Assembly (NCBI GenBank): GCA_965153455.1
Contig: OZ234497.1
Location: 12,820,302-12,884,301 of the forward strand
Origin: Sphagnum compactum
Taxonomy: Eukaryota > Bryophyta > Sphagnopsida > Sphagnales
DNA length: 64,000 nt
Direction: 5' to 3'
Shown here: positions 27,736 through 40,517 of the stretch, one piece after another
How the letters are laid out: every line of letters begins with the position of its first letter
How positions within the stretch are numbered: position 1 is the stretch's first letter
Made by a program: the position numbers and the translations under genes
The notes under the pieces: generated by a model
The model's database searches: none
Told to the model about the DNA's origin: nothing
What the model saw: the letters and a program-made list of their open reading frames with translations, nothing else

Positions 27736-28293
27736 GTACAACAACAACAACAACCAAGCCCTTTTTCTTTTTTTTCTTCTTCTTCTTTCTTGGGGTTTCA
27801 GAAAAACTAGAAATGCAGCAATGTTTTTCACAAGACTTCTGATACCTGTGACTAATTTTGCAAACTACAAATGTAGAGCAAGCAATAATACTGGGTCAAA
27901 CCTGCACGGATCCACAAACCAAAAATCCATCAGTCAGGGCAACAAACTGTGCAAGTCTTTTGCTCCATTTTTCAAGTTCGAGGAAGATTAAGCAAAAGAT
28001 GCAGCAAGGTCTTTTGCAAGGATTGTTGATGCTATGATGTTACTTCATGATGTTTTTTTGTCAGGAGGAATGTGGATTATTGACGACAATTAAGATGAGT
28101 CAGTGTTGCAACTGCAGCCATCGTGCAGCTATCATGCGGAAAGCTTCAAGGAAGAAAAAACCAAACATTGCAAGGTAAGGATTGTTTGTGCTGCTACTCT
28201 GGTGTTTTGTCAGCATTAGGTTTTTCTATGAGCACATTCATTCCTTTGTCATCTTCAAGTTTCGGTTTTGCTGCAACTGGCAGAAACATGTAC

Positions 28294-28582
28294 CTTCAAA
28301 GTGTTTGTGATGGGTGCTTTTCTTTCTCTCTGTAATCTCATATAGATACATCTTATCTTCTATGTGTTTCGTGATGGCTTTTTCTTTGTGCAATCTCATA
28401 TGGATACATCTTATCTTCAAAATGTTTTTGATGGCATTTTCTCTGTGCAATCTCATTCAGATACATCTGAGCTTCAAAGTGTTTGTGATGGAGTTTTTTT
28501 GGCTGCAGTCTCATGTAGATACATTTATGTTCAAAGTGTTTTGTGTGGTAGTTTTCTCTCTGCAATCTCATATGGATATATT
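28294..28582. repeat. ~58-bp tandem repeat, five copies
   Basis: Direct copies start near 28294, 28357, 28415, 28472 and 28530. Each has CTTCAAAGTGTTTGTGATGG and TCTCATATGGATACAT-like parts with individual differences. The array lies in the downstream part of the NFD6-like locus, perhaps in an intron or 3' UTR. Confidence 0.85.
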
Positions 28583-28599
28583 GTAGTTGTAGTTTGTGA

Positions 28600-31500
28600 A
28601 ATCTAGCTCTTCACATGTATGTGCAAGCTTTTAATCTTGCCATTTTGTTGTTCTATCCTTTAAGGCAATTGTCTTTAACCATACATTCTCAAGTTGTGCT
28701 TCACCTTTGTGTTTTGCTTGTGGGGAGGAAATTGAGAGTTTAGGGTTTTCCCACCTCAAAACCAAGGATTCAGGGTGTTACCACCTCCTTTTGTTCCATT
28801 GATACTTTTGAACCTCACTCATGAGAAAGGGGAATTTTATAGACACAAAAGGAAAGCTATCAGTGCTTTTATGGTCTTGAAGTGTGGAATTGAAAACATA
28901 GCATTGAGTGGTATGCAATCATGGCTTATTCATTGCCTAAGATATCAATTCATTGATGGTCTTCAATTGTGGCCATAGTTTTCTTTGCCTCACTAATTGC
29001 CCATCCTTTAGATAGGCTTTCTCTTCATTCATTTAATTTTCTCTTTCATTTTGCCTCTTTCATTGATAGTCTTTGACCATGGCCCTAGTCTTCTTTGCTT
29101 CACACATTGCCTACCCTTTAGATGGGTTTTCTTGTCATTGATTTGAATTGTGCTTTCATTTTCTTGTATAAGATGACCATGGATCATTTGTGTGTAGACC
29201 TTCATGTGTTTTGAGTTTTGTTGTTTCTCTTTTGTACTTTGTTTGATTGTTCCATCAATAATCCATTGCTTTCCCCTAATTTTTGGGTTCTTTTGTTCCT
29301 TGATGGTTGTATAACTTGCACCGCAAAGTGTTACAACACCAAACTAACTAACTCTACGAGGCTGTTGGCCAACAAATGTGTTGATGAAGTCATTGTGGAT
29401 GATGCATTCTCACCAACATTATGTTTCATATTCTTTGTTTTTTGTTTATGAGTTGTAGGAATGCAACGTTGAGAAATTTTGAAGTTTTGAATAGCTCAAT
29501 GAAAATCTAAATGAAATCAGGCTATTTAGAATATCAAAATATTTTGAGATTCTACAAGGTGTGTTTCTTGTTTTTAGGCTTCATTTTCATCACTTTTGAA
29601 GTTTTCATCATGTCTTTTTGTCAAGTTGTTGTGATCATATGCATGATGAATGTGATCAATCTCCATAACATTCATTGAGGTGTATGAATAAATGTTGTCT
29701 TTTCATAATTTCATAATTCATAAAATTGAATTAGATTGTACCTTACTATTCCATTGCATTATAGTTTTGGTATAAAATGAACCTATTGTATAATAAAAAA
29801 TAAATTGTGTTCATTTCTTCTATACTTGTTGCCTCTTACGATGACACATTGTCTTTCACATTATCTACAATCACTAACTAACACTCATACAATTTATTGC
29901 ATGTTTCCAAAAATGGTGCAAATTGCATAAACAATCTAATATATGATTGTTGGTATGTTAGCATGGTTTGAATTATGGAATACATTGACATTAACACATG
30001 TTCCCCACCTCAAATCAAAATTTTATCCCTAAATATTATGTAAATGATAAATCTCTTGTCCCTAGGCAAAATCAAGAAACAATTGTTTTGAACAATCCAT
30101 ATTATAAAAACCTTTTGTCTAACTCTAGAACATAGATAAACTTTGGATAGGTTGCAAATAGTAAGGGCATTGTTAGCAAAGATTTTAACTTATATTGCTA
30201 GGATTAAAAAACCAATAAACATTATGTTGGATGTGATAATATAGAATGTGATAAACGCTCCTCAAGTCTTAAATGGTACACTCTAGTAACTAGGTTGATT
30301 TTACATTAATTGATATATTTTGGAATTGTTGTAAATTTTGAAAAGATGTGCATCTACCATGCCAAAAATCTAAATGAAAGCCCTCAAGCACAATAGCTTC
30401 ATTATTTGGTATAATGCCCAATTATTATTTTTTGATGTCAAACATAATTACAAAAAATAATTTATCATTAGACACCTTGTTGCCAAACCAACCTAGGTAC
30501 TTCAATTTTTAGCTCATATTAAGTGAAGTAAAAAATGAAACATGGACACTACTAAACAATAGCCATGACATGAGAAAAATTATTTTGTGATCTTGTCATC
30601 ATGTAGATCTAAGGCGAAACATGGCATGGACATATGTCCTATACACTAGTTTCAAGTTCAAAGTAGGGTGATGAAAATGTTTTTAAAATGTCCAATAAGA
30701 TGCCTATGCAAAATGTGGTCTTTTAAAACACCATTGTTTTGGGGCATGTGAAATATGGAGAAGGGCAAAAGGCAAGATATGGGATCAAACACTCACTTTT
30801 TATGGGGGTTTTCAAGTGATGGTATACAAGATTAATGTGCCAACAACATGGATTACACACAACATTCTCAAGTTTCCATTGAGGCATTTTTTTTTGGTCA
30901 ATCTTGTTTTTATTTAAATATTAAATACCTCCACCTAGACCAATTAGAATAGTCCTTATTTAATTTAAAAATCATTGTGTATATGTAAGTTTACAAACCC
31001 AAATTCAATTCGATTTTACATATTGATGTTCATTTTGTCATGTGTTCATCCAAAACCATCTAGAACCTATTTTTAATATTACTTTTGCCTTGTAATATAC
31101 CAAGAATTTTTTTTCAAATGTCAATTTCTTCCCATCTTTAGTCATGAAAACATCCAAAAAATTCCCATGTGGTATTGAAGAAACAAAGAAAAGTCCAAAT
31201 TTGCTTAATTTGACATAAATGCCACAAGCTTGTAGCAACAATGATTGTTTGATTTATCTCATGAATCAAGTCAACATTCTTTAATTTCTATCTTGTTTAG
31301 TAACTCAATTGTGTTCCATTCTTAAGTGCCAAATCAAAATTGGAAGAATTACTCAAACATCTTCACAAAAGTAATGGGCAATATAAAAAAAAATTATTTG
31401 TTTTGTTGACATTTGCTAACACCTTTTGTAGTTGCTATGCGAGTCAATTGTTGGCATTGTCAACATAAGTTTATTTTTTTACTTTTTTTAATAACCAATT

Positions 31501-33192
31501 CACTTGAAGGTTAAGTATCATGTCTAGGTTTGTTCTCTTGATGAACCTAGCTACCATGCTAAGTTAGGACTATAAAACATGCCAACAAATAGTGCCAAAT
31601 TGGGCCTAGACAATTTGGGGACCCTTTACTTTAAAAGGACATGGTTTGCAAGGCCATGCACTAGAAACCTCACCCCCACAACTTATTCTTAGTTTGGGAA
31701 CATGCCATTTAATGCATGCACATTACTACCACAATCTTGTTTTATTAAGCTTTTAGAAGTTTTTTTTGCAAGTCTAATTCATTAGGTCTATTTCCGTTGA
31801 TGATTGTCATTTCAACTCAACCTTCTCACTTACTTTTTCCATGGAAAAATCCCTTTTCGTATATCATGACCCCAATTTGTGTGCAAAACCTCTTTTGCCC
31901 CAGTTAAATATAGGTCATTTCTTAAAGATTTCACTTTCATGCTAAGGAATTGCTTGAAAAATTGCCCCTATAATGGAAAGAGATTAAATGTTGAATCTCA
32001 TTGACTATAAAACATTTATGATGGAGACCGATGGTTTTACTTGTGTTTGAATTTGTGGGTATTATAGAACAAGATGTTAAAATTCCATGAGTTAATTGCT
32101 TATCTTGCCATCAGGATTTATGGAAGGAAATTTGAGTTTCCATAAGTTGAATTGTTCCTTGGAACGCAATGAGATGGAATTTAACAAGAATGTATGTAGT
32201 TTTGCATGAGGATGACAAATAATATCGATAGTATTTGAATATGATTGTACTTTGAAATACCTTTGGTGTACATGTGTTTCAATATGAAAATGCACAAGAA
32301 GTTTATTGCAAACATGTTTTACAACAATTTTACATTTTATGGATGTGATTGTTTGACAAAGTGATGATGTCTATTGTTCTTGAATCTATAGTCAAAAGAA
32401 CATGGTTCATGAATATGGTTGATTCAAAGCTCTATAATTACACAACATGATAAGTTTATTTATCAACGCCCTTGAACTTTACAAACCTTGCCTAAATTTG
32501 CTAAGATTTTTGTTTTGTTTATAATTATTTATTCATCCCTTATTTTATGTTTAAAAATTCTAAACCTTTTTTTAATGATATTCCTTTGAGGGGTGAAATT
32601 CTTGGTTAAGATGTCATAATCTTACAACATCAACATCTTGTCCATTAATTGTTCAAATAAAGTTGTTATCAATAACCCTTTTTGTATTTCTATGGTGGAT
32701 TCAAAGTAAGTTCAAATAGTTCACAAGTTGATAAATATTCTTTAATATTAGACCAAATGGAAACTACATCAAACTTTTTAATCTCTTTTGCTTTGCTCCT
32801 TATGACAAGTTGGCAAATCATATTGATTACATTTCTCATAACCTTTTTTGTATTACATTTTTCTTTGACACAACACCTCAAAGGGCCTCCTCATTCCCAT
32901 TCAAGTTTCAAAGAAAAATGATGAATCATGATCATTGTGATTGATGCGAATGTTAAATGGTAACATAATTGATAAAGACACTCTTCCAAAGTCCTTATTT
33001 GTTTTTCATTTTCAAAAAGGGCAAATCATGCCTATGCAATGTTAAGGTTGTTACAAAGGGAATTGTTTGGAACAAAGTCCATAGTGTTCCGTAATAAGAG
33101 GGATATTGTTTGTGTATGGAGTCTAGCATGTCTAGTTATAAGTTCAAACAAGGTGAAACCACTTGTTTTTATTTCTTTTATTAATATTATTA
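28600..33192. other. Gene-poor AT-rich region
   Basis: No gene, RNA or intact element is supported. Open frames are short and uninformative. The region ends at the first Helitron terminus. Confidence 0.55.
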
Positions 33193-33881
33193 CTAGTGGG
33201 TAACCCGTGGCTACGCCACTCCAGCCACCCCGAACGCTTTGTGCTTTCATGTTTGGATTTGTAGCCAGGTTTGGCTAAATCTTCCTTCAAATAATTGCCC
33301 ACTTTTTCCACATCTTCCCACAGATGATGGCCATTTTGGCTACAAACAAAAACAATTCGCTAAAAAAAAAAACCCACTGGTGCTATTATTACCATATGGT
33401 TGAAGAATGGGTACCTTTAAAATAAATACACTTATTATTACATTTTCTTTCAAGGAGAGGTTTACAAAATTTAAAATAATAATAATACAATTAATATGAT
33501 TATTTTTGGGTGCACAAATAGACAAATCCATTTCAGAAATGGAGAAATCCATAGTTTTGACTCTTACCCAAAATTGGATCTGGACTTCAAACCCCAATCT
33601 TTGAATTTGAAGAACCTGGATTGAGACCTGGTTTGGGAACCTCAAGTTGCACGTGGATCGAGACCTGGACCTGGAGCTGAACTTGAAACCCCAATCTTTG
33701 GCTTCGAAGAACTTGGATTGAGACCTGGTTTGGGAACTTCAAGCTGCAACCGTGGATCTGGACTTCAAACCCTAAATCTAGGGTTTGAAGAAGAAGAAGA
33801 AGGTTGGGACCTGGTTAGGGAACTTGAAGTTTTGTCCACACAGACAGACAGACACCACCATGTTTGCTTTAATATATAAGA
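33193..33881 (-). mobile_element. Non-autonomous Helitron A (689 bp)
   Basis: On the plus strand the element begins CTAGTGGGTAACCCGTGG and ends in AATATATAAGA. Read on the minus strand it starts TCTTATATATT, followed by a GTCTGTCTGTC-rich segment, and ends with a GTGGC-GTA-GCCAC hairpin, GGGTTACCCA and CTAG. These are the hallmarks of Helitrons: a 5' TC, a 3' hairpin and CTRR. Flanking bases are A (33192) and T (33882), the expected AT insertion site. Its interior contains TTTGTAGCCAGGTTTGGC and GGCTACAAACAAAAA segments also found in element D. There is no coding capacity. Confidence 0.8.
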
Positions 33882-33885
33882 TTCC

Positions 33886-34196
33886 TCGAGTGGTTGGTAA
33901 CCCGTGGCTACGCCACTCCAGCCACCCCCAAGAAAAGGAGGGAGGACCCAAAAAAAACGAAAAAAAAAAAAAACACCTCCTTTCACTCCCTCGTCCGGTC
34001 CTTTCCCGCCCGTCCCCCCCCCTGCTGCCCCCCCCCTGCTGGCCCGCCCCACCCCTGCTAGCCCCCCCTGCTGCCGCTCAGTAACTTCTTAACTGCCGCT
34101 CAGTAAAAAGTAACTTAGGTAAATTACGTAAAGGAAGGTAACTTCGAAAAGGTAAAAACGGACAGACGGACGGACAGACACCATGTTTGTAATTAT
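33886..34196 (-). mobile_element. Non-autonomous Helitron B (~310 bp, ends degenerate)
   Basis: It carries the same hairpin terminus (GGTAACCCGTGGCTACGCCA, 33895-33914) and the same GGACAGACGG/GACAGACACCATGTTT end as element A. The CTAG border is altered and the AATTAT end is truncated where the next element begins at 34197. The middle is a C-rich tract (about 33985-34075) with no supported gene. Confidence 0.65.
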
Positions 34197-34272
34197 CTAG
34201 TGGGTAACCCGTGGCTACGCCACTCTAGGCACCCCGAACGCTCTGTTAAGCTTTATTGTCTGCACGATCATG

Positions 34273-37200
34273 TTACAACACCTCTGTGTAAACAACATTG
34301 CGAGTGTACACACCGGCAGGTGCATCTTCATGAGCATCCTCCCACCCATCCGTAACCAACAGTTTCACGCCCTCTGGGCACCCAATGCGCGACATGGCCA
34401 CATACAACTGGCCATGTGTAAATACAGGCTTGGGCAGAAAAATGCCGACCATCTTCAATGTCTGCCCTTGCGCCTTATTGATGGTCATGGCAAATGCAGG
34501 GCGCACAGGGAACTGCCGACGGCGCAAAATGAAAGGCATTCGTTCAGTGTCTGAAGGTGTGATGCTTAACCGTGGAATGAACACTCGTTGGCCCTTTGCA
34601 GGACCTGTTGCCACCTCTGCTTCAATGACATGCTGCATGAGTTGAATGACAATGAGCCTGGTACCATTAGCCAGGCCGTTGGTCATGTTGCGTAATAATA
34701 TGATGGGACAACCCTCCTGCAAGTGCAGTTCATGGGGTGGTACGCCCGAAAAACTGAGTGTGTTCAAGAACTCAGTGGGGTAAATGCCATGTTGCTCCCC
34801 ATGCACCATAGAATCCGCACTGTAATACACGCGGTGCTGTGCGGGCGAGCCATTGTGCTTTGTGAATGCATATTTGTCATTGATGAGTTTATTGAATGCA
34901 TCCACATCTTCGTTCAAAGGTGTAAGAATTGCACGCTCAATGATGTATGCAGATCTTGCAGCATACTCAACAATAGATGACAGAGCGCCATACACTTCTT
35001 CAATCAAATCTGCCACAATAGGGCCATTGCAGCACATGTCATGAGGAATAAGAATGGAGTCTTCACCAACAGAGGGATACACGCGCTCTGCGCCCTCCCC
35101 CACACGTTGCAAGTAATCAGCAAATGCCTGCAGCCGTGTGGCATCTGCCTGTGCATGCGCGCCACCCTGAGCCAGCAACCTCTACACGCGCATGTTGGTG
35201 TGTAGCTTGAATACACGCACATGTTGCCATATGCTGGAACGGTTCAAAGCTGCACCGACAACATCTCCCTTGGTGCCGCGAGGCACAACAGGCAAAATTT
35301 GCCGAAAATCGCCGCCAAACACCACAACCAAGCCGCCAAAGGGCAAGAACTTGAATGCTGGGTTAATGACAGCCATGATGTCCTGCAAAGACCTGTTGAC
35401 AGCCTCAAAAACATGCCTATGCATCATGACAGCCTCATCCCACACAATGAGCGCAGCCGCTTGCAAAAGTGTTGCCAGCTCGGAGTCCCTACTGATGTAG
35501 CATGTGGACGTGATGTTAAGGCCTTGCACAGGGATCTTGAAACGTGAGTGTGCAGTGCGTCCTCCGTCCAGCAGCAATGCAGCAATGCCAGACGATGCCA
35601 CAGCAATAGCGACCCGACCCTGTGCGCGCACGATGCTCAACAAGCAACTGTAGAGAAAGGTTTTGCCAGTGCCGCCAAGGCCATCGACAAAAAATGCACG
35701 GCGGTCGACAGCGGCATGACATTGTCATAGACAGCCCGTTGCTCAGGGTTAAGTTGCGGCACGCGCTCATCTCGTATGGTTGCTTGCGTTGCCACATCAT
35801 ACCTGGCAATTTCGTCTGCCACCATAGCACTGGCAGGTTGGGCCGTAGGCGTCGGCAAGCCAAATGCTGCCAAGCCTTGGCTGTTGTTGAGGTGTGCCAA
35901 GTGTAGCGCCAACTCCCGCAGCACCATGTCCCGGATGGCAGCATCGAGTTGCCGCGCTGGCTCGCCCTGCACGTTATAGGAGCACACACACGACATAGTG
36001 AGCATTGAGCGCCGCACAACATGCAAACCATGACCATGCAAAACCGCAAGGCAGGCTGACATGCAGAGCCATACACGGGCAGAGCTGAGCACCAACCTGG
36101 CGTGCTTGATACAGAAAGTCTTCTGCCATGTCTTCCTTGAAGCGCTCCCACAGAGCTAATGGGTTTGCAACATCATTGAACACCAGCAAGGCAGCAAACA
36201 GTGCCCTGAGACATGAGGCACTGGCCATGTTTGCAGCCTCTTCCATGCACTGGGCCCACTCAGCATCGTCCTGTAGTAAACCACGCTGCAGACATGCTTC
36301 TTTGAAAGATGCGTGCTGCGTGGGATGTTGCAAGTGCCTGTTGGTGCATGCTAGGTCCTCAAAAGACGTAGCCCCAGGCACGTGATGTAGCAAAAGACGC
36401 AAGAAGTACCTCTCCCCCTCGGAGGGTTGCACAAAATACATGCAGCCGACAGGCAGCAGACCTGGCGTCCGTGTGCGGAGTGCCCATTGCTTTCCTTCTT
36501 TTTCCATGTGGCAATGCGTGGAAAGTCATGGTAAAGCGTGTTGAAAGCCAAGCGCAATGGTGCAGATGGATTGAGATGCTCCCGTGCTGTTTTGTTAAAT
36601 GCAAACCATGCAGTCAAAGTTGTGTGAGGGTTCCGGTTTAGTACGGCCGCAGCATCAGTGCCCTCTTGAAACAGGATGGTCTGACGCCCTTTCAAGTGCA
36701 CAACAAGCCGAACGACATTGTGGTGCTCCTTGTGCAGATCAAAGCCATACAGACGGTGGATGGCCTCAGAAGCCAACACAGACCGACCGTCTTGGTAGAT
36801 CTTGATCTCATCCCGCATGCATGGCTGAGCGGGCGCAACGCCATCAGGTGCAGCAGCGTCCACCGGGCCAACATCTACCTGTGCATGGTCGTGGCCCTTG
36901 TAGACATACTTGTAGAGGTATTTGACAGCTGCGACAGAGGTGCAGACCTCCACGTTGATGTGGCAGTTGAAGAACAGGGACAAGTACGGGTTGTAGGGCA
37001 CCACCCAACGGTTGTCAAAGGCAAACCCACCCCTGCAGTAATAGCAGCCAAACATCAATTGTTACGTGAGCGGTGCCACAGGTCAATAAACGCAAACATG
37101 GCAGCATAGTCGTGCATGTTGTCAGTCCAAATGCATGGTCCTACTGCTAGCACACTTACCGTTCAAATGTGCGGCCATCATCCCGGCGGCGGTATGTTGG

Positions 37201-39549
37201 GTAGGAGCCGGTGGTGTCGGTGGTGTGCTCTGTGAAGGCCTTAGGGTAGCCTTTTGAACAAACACCGTCAACCATGCAAGTGCAATGTGGGTTGATGGTG
37301 CCACAGGGGCCATGCACCATGCATCTTGTAACGACTTCAAAAAGAGTGGGGTGTGCATCCTTATCAGGCAACTCTGCAGACACCATGCGGTCGTATTCAT
37401 CGGGCCCTCGTGGTTTGTGATCGGAGTGCAGGATGAGCAGAATGTGTGCATGGGGCAGGCCTCTCTTCTGCCACTCAATGACATGAATGTTAGCCACCAC
37501 CTCGCCAAAAACGCCCTTCTTCAAAAGCCTGTCCAGCAAATGCTGTAATTTCCCAACAAAAACACGTGTGACCAAATCAGGGCGGTCATTGGCAATCTCG
37601 CCGGGCTTCAGCGCACTGACAATCTCTTCCCACTTAGGGTTGCAGGTCATGGTGATGAACAAATCAGGCTTGCCATATTGGCGGACAATGGCCATGGAAT
37701 CTTGGTACAATTGAGCCATGTGTCGGTGTCCACCAGTGAATGAAGATGGCAATACAATGAGCCTGCCCAGGTTGTCGATGTTGGCGTCGTTATTGGCAAC
37801 AGCATCAGCTACGCCACCATAAATTGCAGCACGCAAAGGGCCCTGGTTGTTGCGTATGTAAAACAGTCGTTGTGATTCCACTTTGCTGTATTGGTCAACA
37901 CCCCACTCTTGATACAAACGTTTGCCATACACAAAGAGGGCGTGCGATGCCGGGTTCCTATCGTGCATGTGATAGCAAGCCCACTCCCGTGCAGTGATTT
38001 TTTTGCGTTGTGCAGGTTGTGCTGGTCGTGCATCTGTTGCAACATGTTCAACATCACCTTCCTCCTCGCTGCCATCATCCTGTGGAGGTTGTGGTGGGCT
38101 GACAGGAGCAACAGCAGCATGGGGCATGTATGGCTGCCAACCGAGCTCACCATGAGGATGGAACAACACAAAGTGCAGCGGATCGTAAGCAGGGTGCAAG
38201 TCATTAATCCTCCATAGCTCGCCGCCGCGTGCACGCACTCTGATGTCCCTGCCTGTAACTGGCTCGTCACCGCCACCTGTGGAGGAGCACCAACATTTAT
38301 GTCAACGAATGAGGAACATTGCATCAAGTGAGCGATGGCAACAAACAAACAGCACATCAGCACACGTTGCTGAAGAACCTCACCTGGCAGCAGCCCAGCC
38401 ACTTCGGGCGCGGTAGGAGCATTGTAGCGGCGCTTGTCAACGTTGCCGTCGACCCTGATGACAACTTCCCATTGAGGCAAGTCGTGTGCGGGCATGTCCA
38501 TGACTTGTTTGAAACGTTGCACAAATGTGTTGTGATCATGCAACATTTGTTGTAGCCCCGCCAAAGTTGGCTGATGCAAAGCAGCGCCCGTAGCACCCAA
38601 AGCTGCAAGGCGTGCTGTGACTTGTGCATCCATGGAATCAATGATGTACAGCTGGGCGAATTGTGGCACATCATGCTCGGCAAGCTGCAAAGGCCCCAGC
38701 AAGTGATGCACAGCCCCTTTGATGGCAATCATGCTGATCCCTTGTTTCGGGGAATGGATGTGTAGGCCCGTTGAGGCCATCTGCAATGCAGAGTTGTATG
38801 CACGAATGTTCAACCTGAAATCCTTAGTGGTAGGTGACAAAGGCTGGTGCTCACTGGGCACACTGGTGAGCAAATCTCTGAGTGGCTGAGGTGAAGGGGC
38901 GGGGAAAGCATTGCTCAACCCAGACATCTTGCCACCGCCGCAACACAAAGTGGTGCGCTTTTTCTCGTGCTGAAAGCGGAGTGCATTGTAGTGTGTGCAC
39001 TTATGTGACATGGCACCCAATGAGTGTACCACCAACCCCTCCACCTCATCCGCAGTGTGCAGGGCTTGCTTCCCAGCTCACCGGGCGCGAGCCCCTCGCC
39101 TCGCTGCTTGTCGCTGGTTAGAAGGCTCGGCTACCCTGGCAGCACGCCTGGCAGAGGCATCCCGTTCCCTAACTGCCTGCTGGTGTTCAGTAGGCTGGGC
39201 TGCCCTGGCAACACGCTTGGCAGAGGCATCCTGTTCCTTGACTGCCTGTTGTTGTTCAGCAAACTGGGCTGCCTTAGCAGCACGCCTGGCAGAGGCATCC
39301 CGTTCCCTGACTACCTGTTGTTGTTCAGCAGACTGGGCTGCCCTGGCAGCACGCTTGGCAGAGGCATCCCGTTCCCTGATTGCCTGTTGTTGTTCAGCAG
39401 ACTGGGTTGCCTTAGCAGCACGCCTGGCAGAGGCATCCCGTTCCCTGACTGCCTGTTGTTGTTCAGCAGACTGGGCTGCCCTGGCAGCACGCCTGGTAGA
39501 GGCATCTCGTTCCCTGACTGCCTGCTGCTATTCAGCACTCTACATTGTA
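34273..39549 (-). pseudogene. Helitron Rep-helicase (HUH Rep + Pif1-like helicase), intron-containing, broken
   Basis: The minus strand encodes the rolling-circle transposase of a Helitron. In order it has an N-terminal charged repeat region (69-bp array), a zinc-finger-like SHKC...LCCGGGK segment, the HUH motif LPHAHILLIL near 37460, and the two-tyrosine motif YLYKYVYKG near 36900. A Pif1 helicase follows with Walker A DGLGGTGKT (about 35680), Walker B IVWDEA, GGDFRQILPV, and INKAQGQTL with QLYVAMSRI at the C-terminus. Three introns with GT-AG borders restore the frame at 38277-38383, 37033-37159 and 35967-36096. The gene is damaged by a one-base loss in an A run near 36491-36505, a frameshift near 35694-35725 just before Walker A, and an in-frame TAG at 35182-35184 (a CAG-to-TAG change would explain it). 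All catalytic motifs survive. The exact N-terminal exon border near 39.05 kb is uncertain. Confidence 0.9.
39136..39549 (-). repeat. 69-bp tandem repeat encoding a 23-residue coiled-coil unit
   Basis: Six direct copies start at 39136, 39205, 39274, 39343, 39412 and 39481. Read on the minus strand in one frame each gives an Ala/Arg/Gln-rich unit containing SAEQQQAVRERDASARRAAR. Similar charged repeats occur at the N-terminus of other Helitron transposases, so this is probably the start of the Rep-helicase. The unit is a multiple of three, so copy number can change without shifting the frame. Confidence 0.85.
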
Positions 39550-40089
39550 CACAAAGTCCGGGAACCATGACACACCTAAGCCACACCCATTATGTGTGTG
39601 AAGCTCCACCCGACAACCCCCTCCTCCTCCTCCTTGCCTCCTGCATTGCTGCAACCCACATCAATTCTTTTTCTCTTTCCTTCCTTCCTTCCTTCTTTCC
39701 TTACTGCATTGCCACAACCAACAACATCAATTCTTCTTGACAACCCATTACCAGATGTCTGATTCTTGACCTACTTCTTATAACAGATTTGATTTTTTGA
39801 TTCTTGAGCAAGTCTTACAGATAGATTGCAATGCAATATGTGTTATGAAAGCTGTAGTCATAGATCAACTTATAGAAGCTAAATCAAGCAGAAGCCAAAT
39901 CAAGCTTAGCAAGCTCAACAGGATCAGCCTCACTCAAGAGATGATGCAAATGTATCTTCACCATATATGAATGAAGAAGAAATGGGTCCCAAAAGATTCT
40001 GACCAAAAAACAAATTCTGATATAATAATACTTGTGGCAGTCTCTTGTGAATGGTCGCAGCCAGAACGACAATTGGGTGCAGTGCCTTA
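39550..40089. other. Sequence upstream of the Rep-helicase
   Basis: This stretch has CCTTCCTTCCTT-type low-complexity sequence near 39680 and otherwise nothing I recognise. It would be the 5' region of the autonomous Helitron. No TC-type terminus was found in it. Confidence 0.4.
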
Positions 40090-40517
40090 ATTGGGTGCCC
40101 ATGACCTTCGGACACTGTGAAGTCCCCCGGTTTCTTTGAAAAGGGCGGAGAAAAAAAAAGAAAAAACCCTGGTATTAACCCTGGGCAGCCCGCCGGAAAA
40201 GGGCGGAAAAAAACAAAAAAAAAAAAACCCTGGTATTAACCCTGGGCAGCCCGCCGGAAAAGGGCGGGGAAAAAAAAAAAAACCCTAGTATTAACCCTGG
40301 GCAGGTCCGGCGCCTACACAGCGAACCCGCCGGAAAAGGGCGAAAAAAAAAAAAAAAAAAAAAACCCTGGGTTTAACCCTGGGCAGCCCGCCGGAAAAGG
40401 GCGGGGAAAAAAAAAAAAAAAAACCCTGGTATTAACCCTGGGCAGGTCCGGCGCCTACACAACGAAAAAAAAAAAAAAAACCCTGGGCAGCCCGCCGGAA
40501 AAGGGCGGAAAAAATAT
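40090..40517. repeat. Helitron-terminus copy plus GC-rich tandem array with poly-A
   Basis: It begins with a diverged copy of the D-type terminus (TTGGGTGCCCATGACCTTCG). From about 40139 to 40510 there are five to six copies of a unit containing CCGGAAAAGGGCGG, an A run of variable length, AACCCTGGTATTAACCCTGG and GCAGCCCG. Two copies include an extra GGTCCGGCGCCTACACA. The next Helitron terminus follows at 40518. The array is probably 3' subterminal sequence amplified in place. Confidence 0.75.

Larger units (their letters stand above)
34197..40089 (-). mobile_element. Helitron carrying the Rep-helicase gene (5' end uncertain)
   Basis: The 3' end is clear: on the minus strand the Rep-helicase gene is followed within 76 bp by the GTGGC-GTA-GCCAC hairpin, GGGTTACCCA and CTAG at 34197-34200. 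The hairpin type is the same as in elements A and B. The 5' TC end is not identified. It may have been lost, or the element may run on to the TC terminus at 43224 with element C nested or co-mobilised. The upper coordinate here is simply where a different terminus type begins. Confidence 0.65.

Noticed and set aside
33785-34092. Proline-rich plus-strand frames
   Set aside because: They are produced by the A-rich and C-rich tracts in Helitron B.
38995-39740. Long plus-strand frames across the 69-bp array
   Set aside because: A 69-bp period keeps all frames open. The minus-strand coiled-coil frame fits the Rep-helicase and is preferred.
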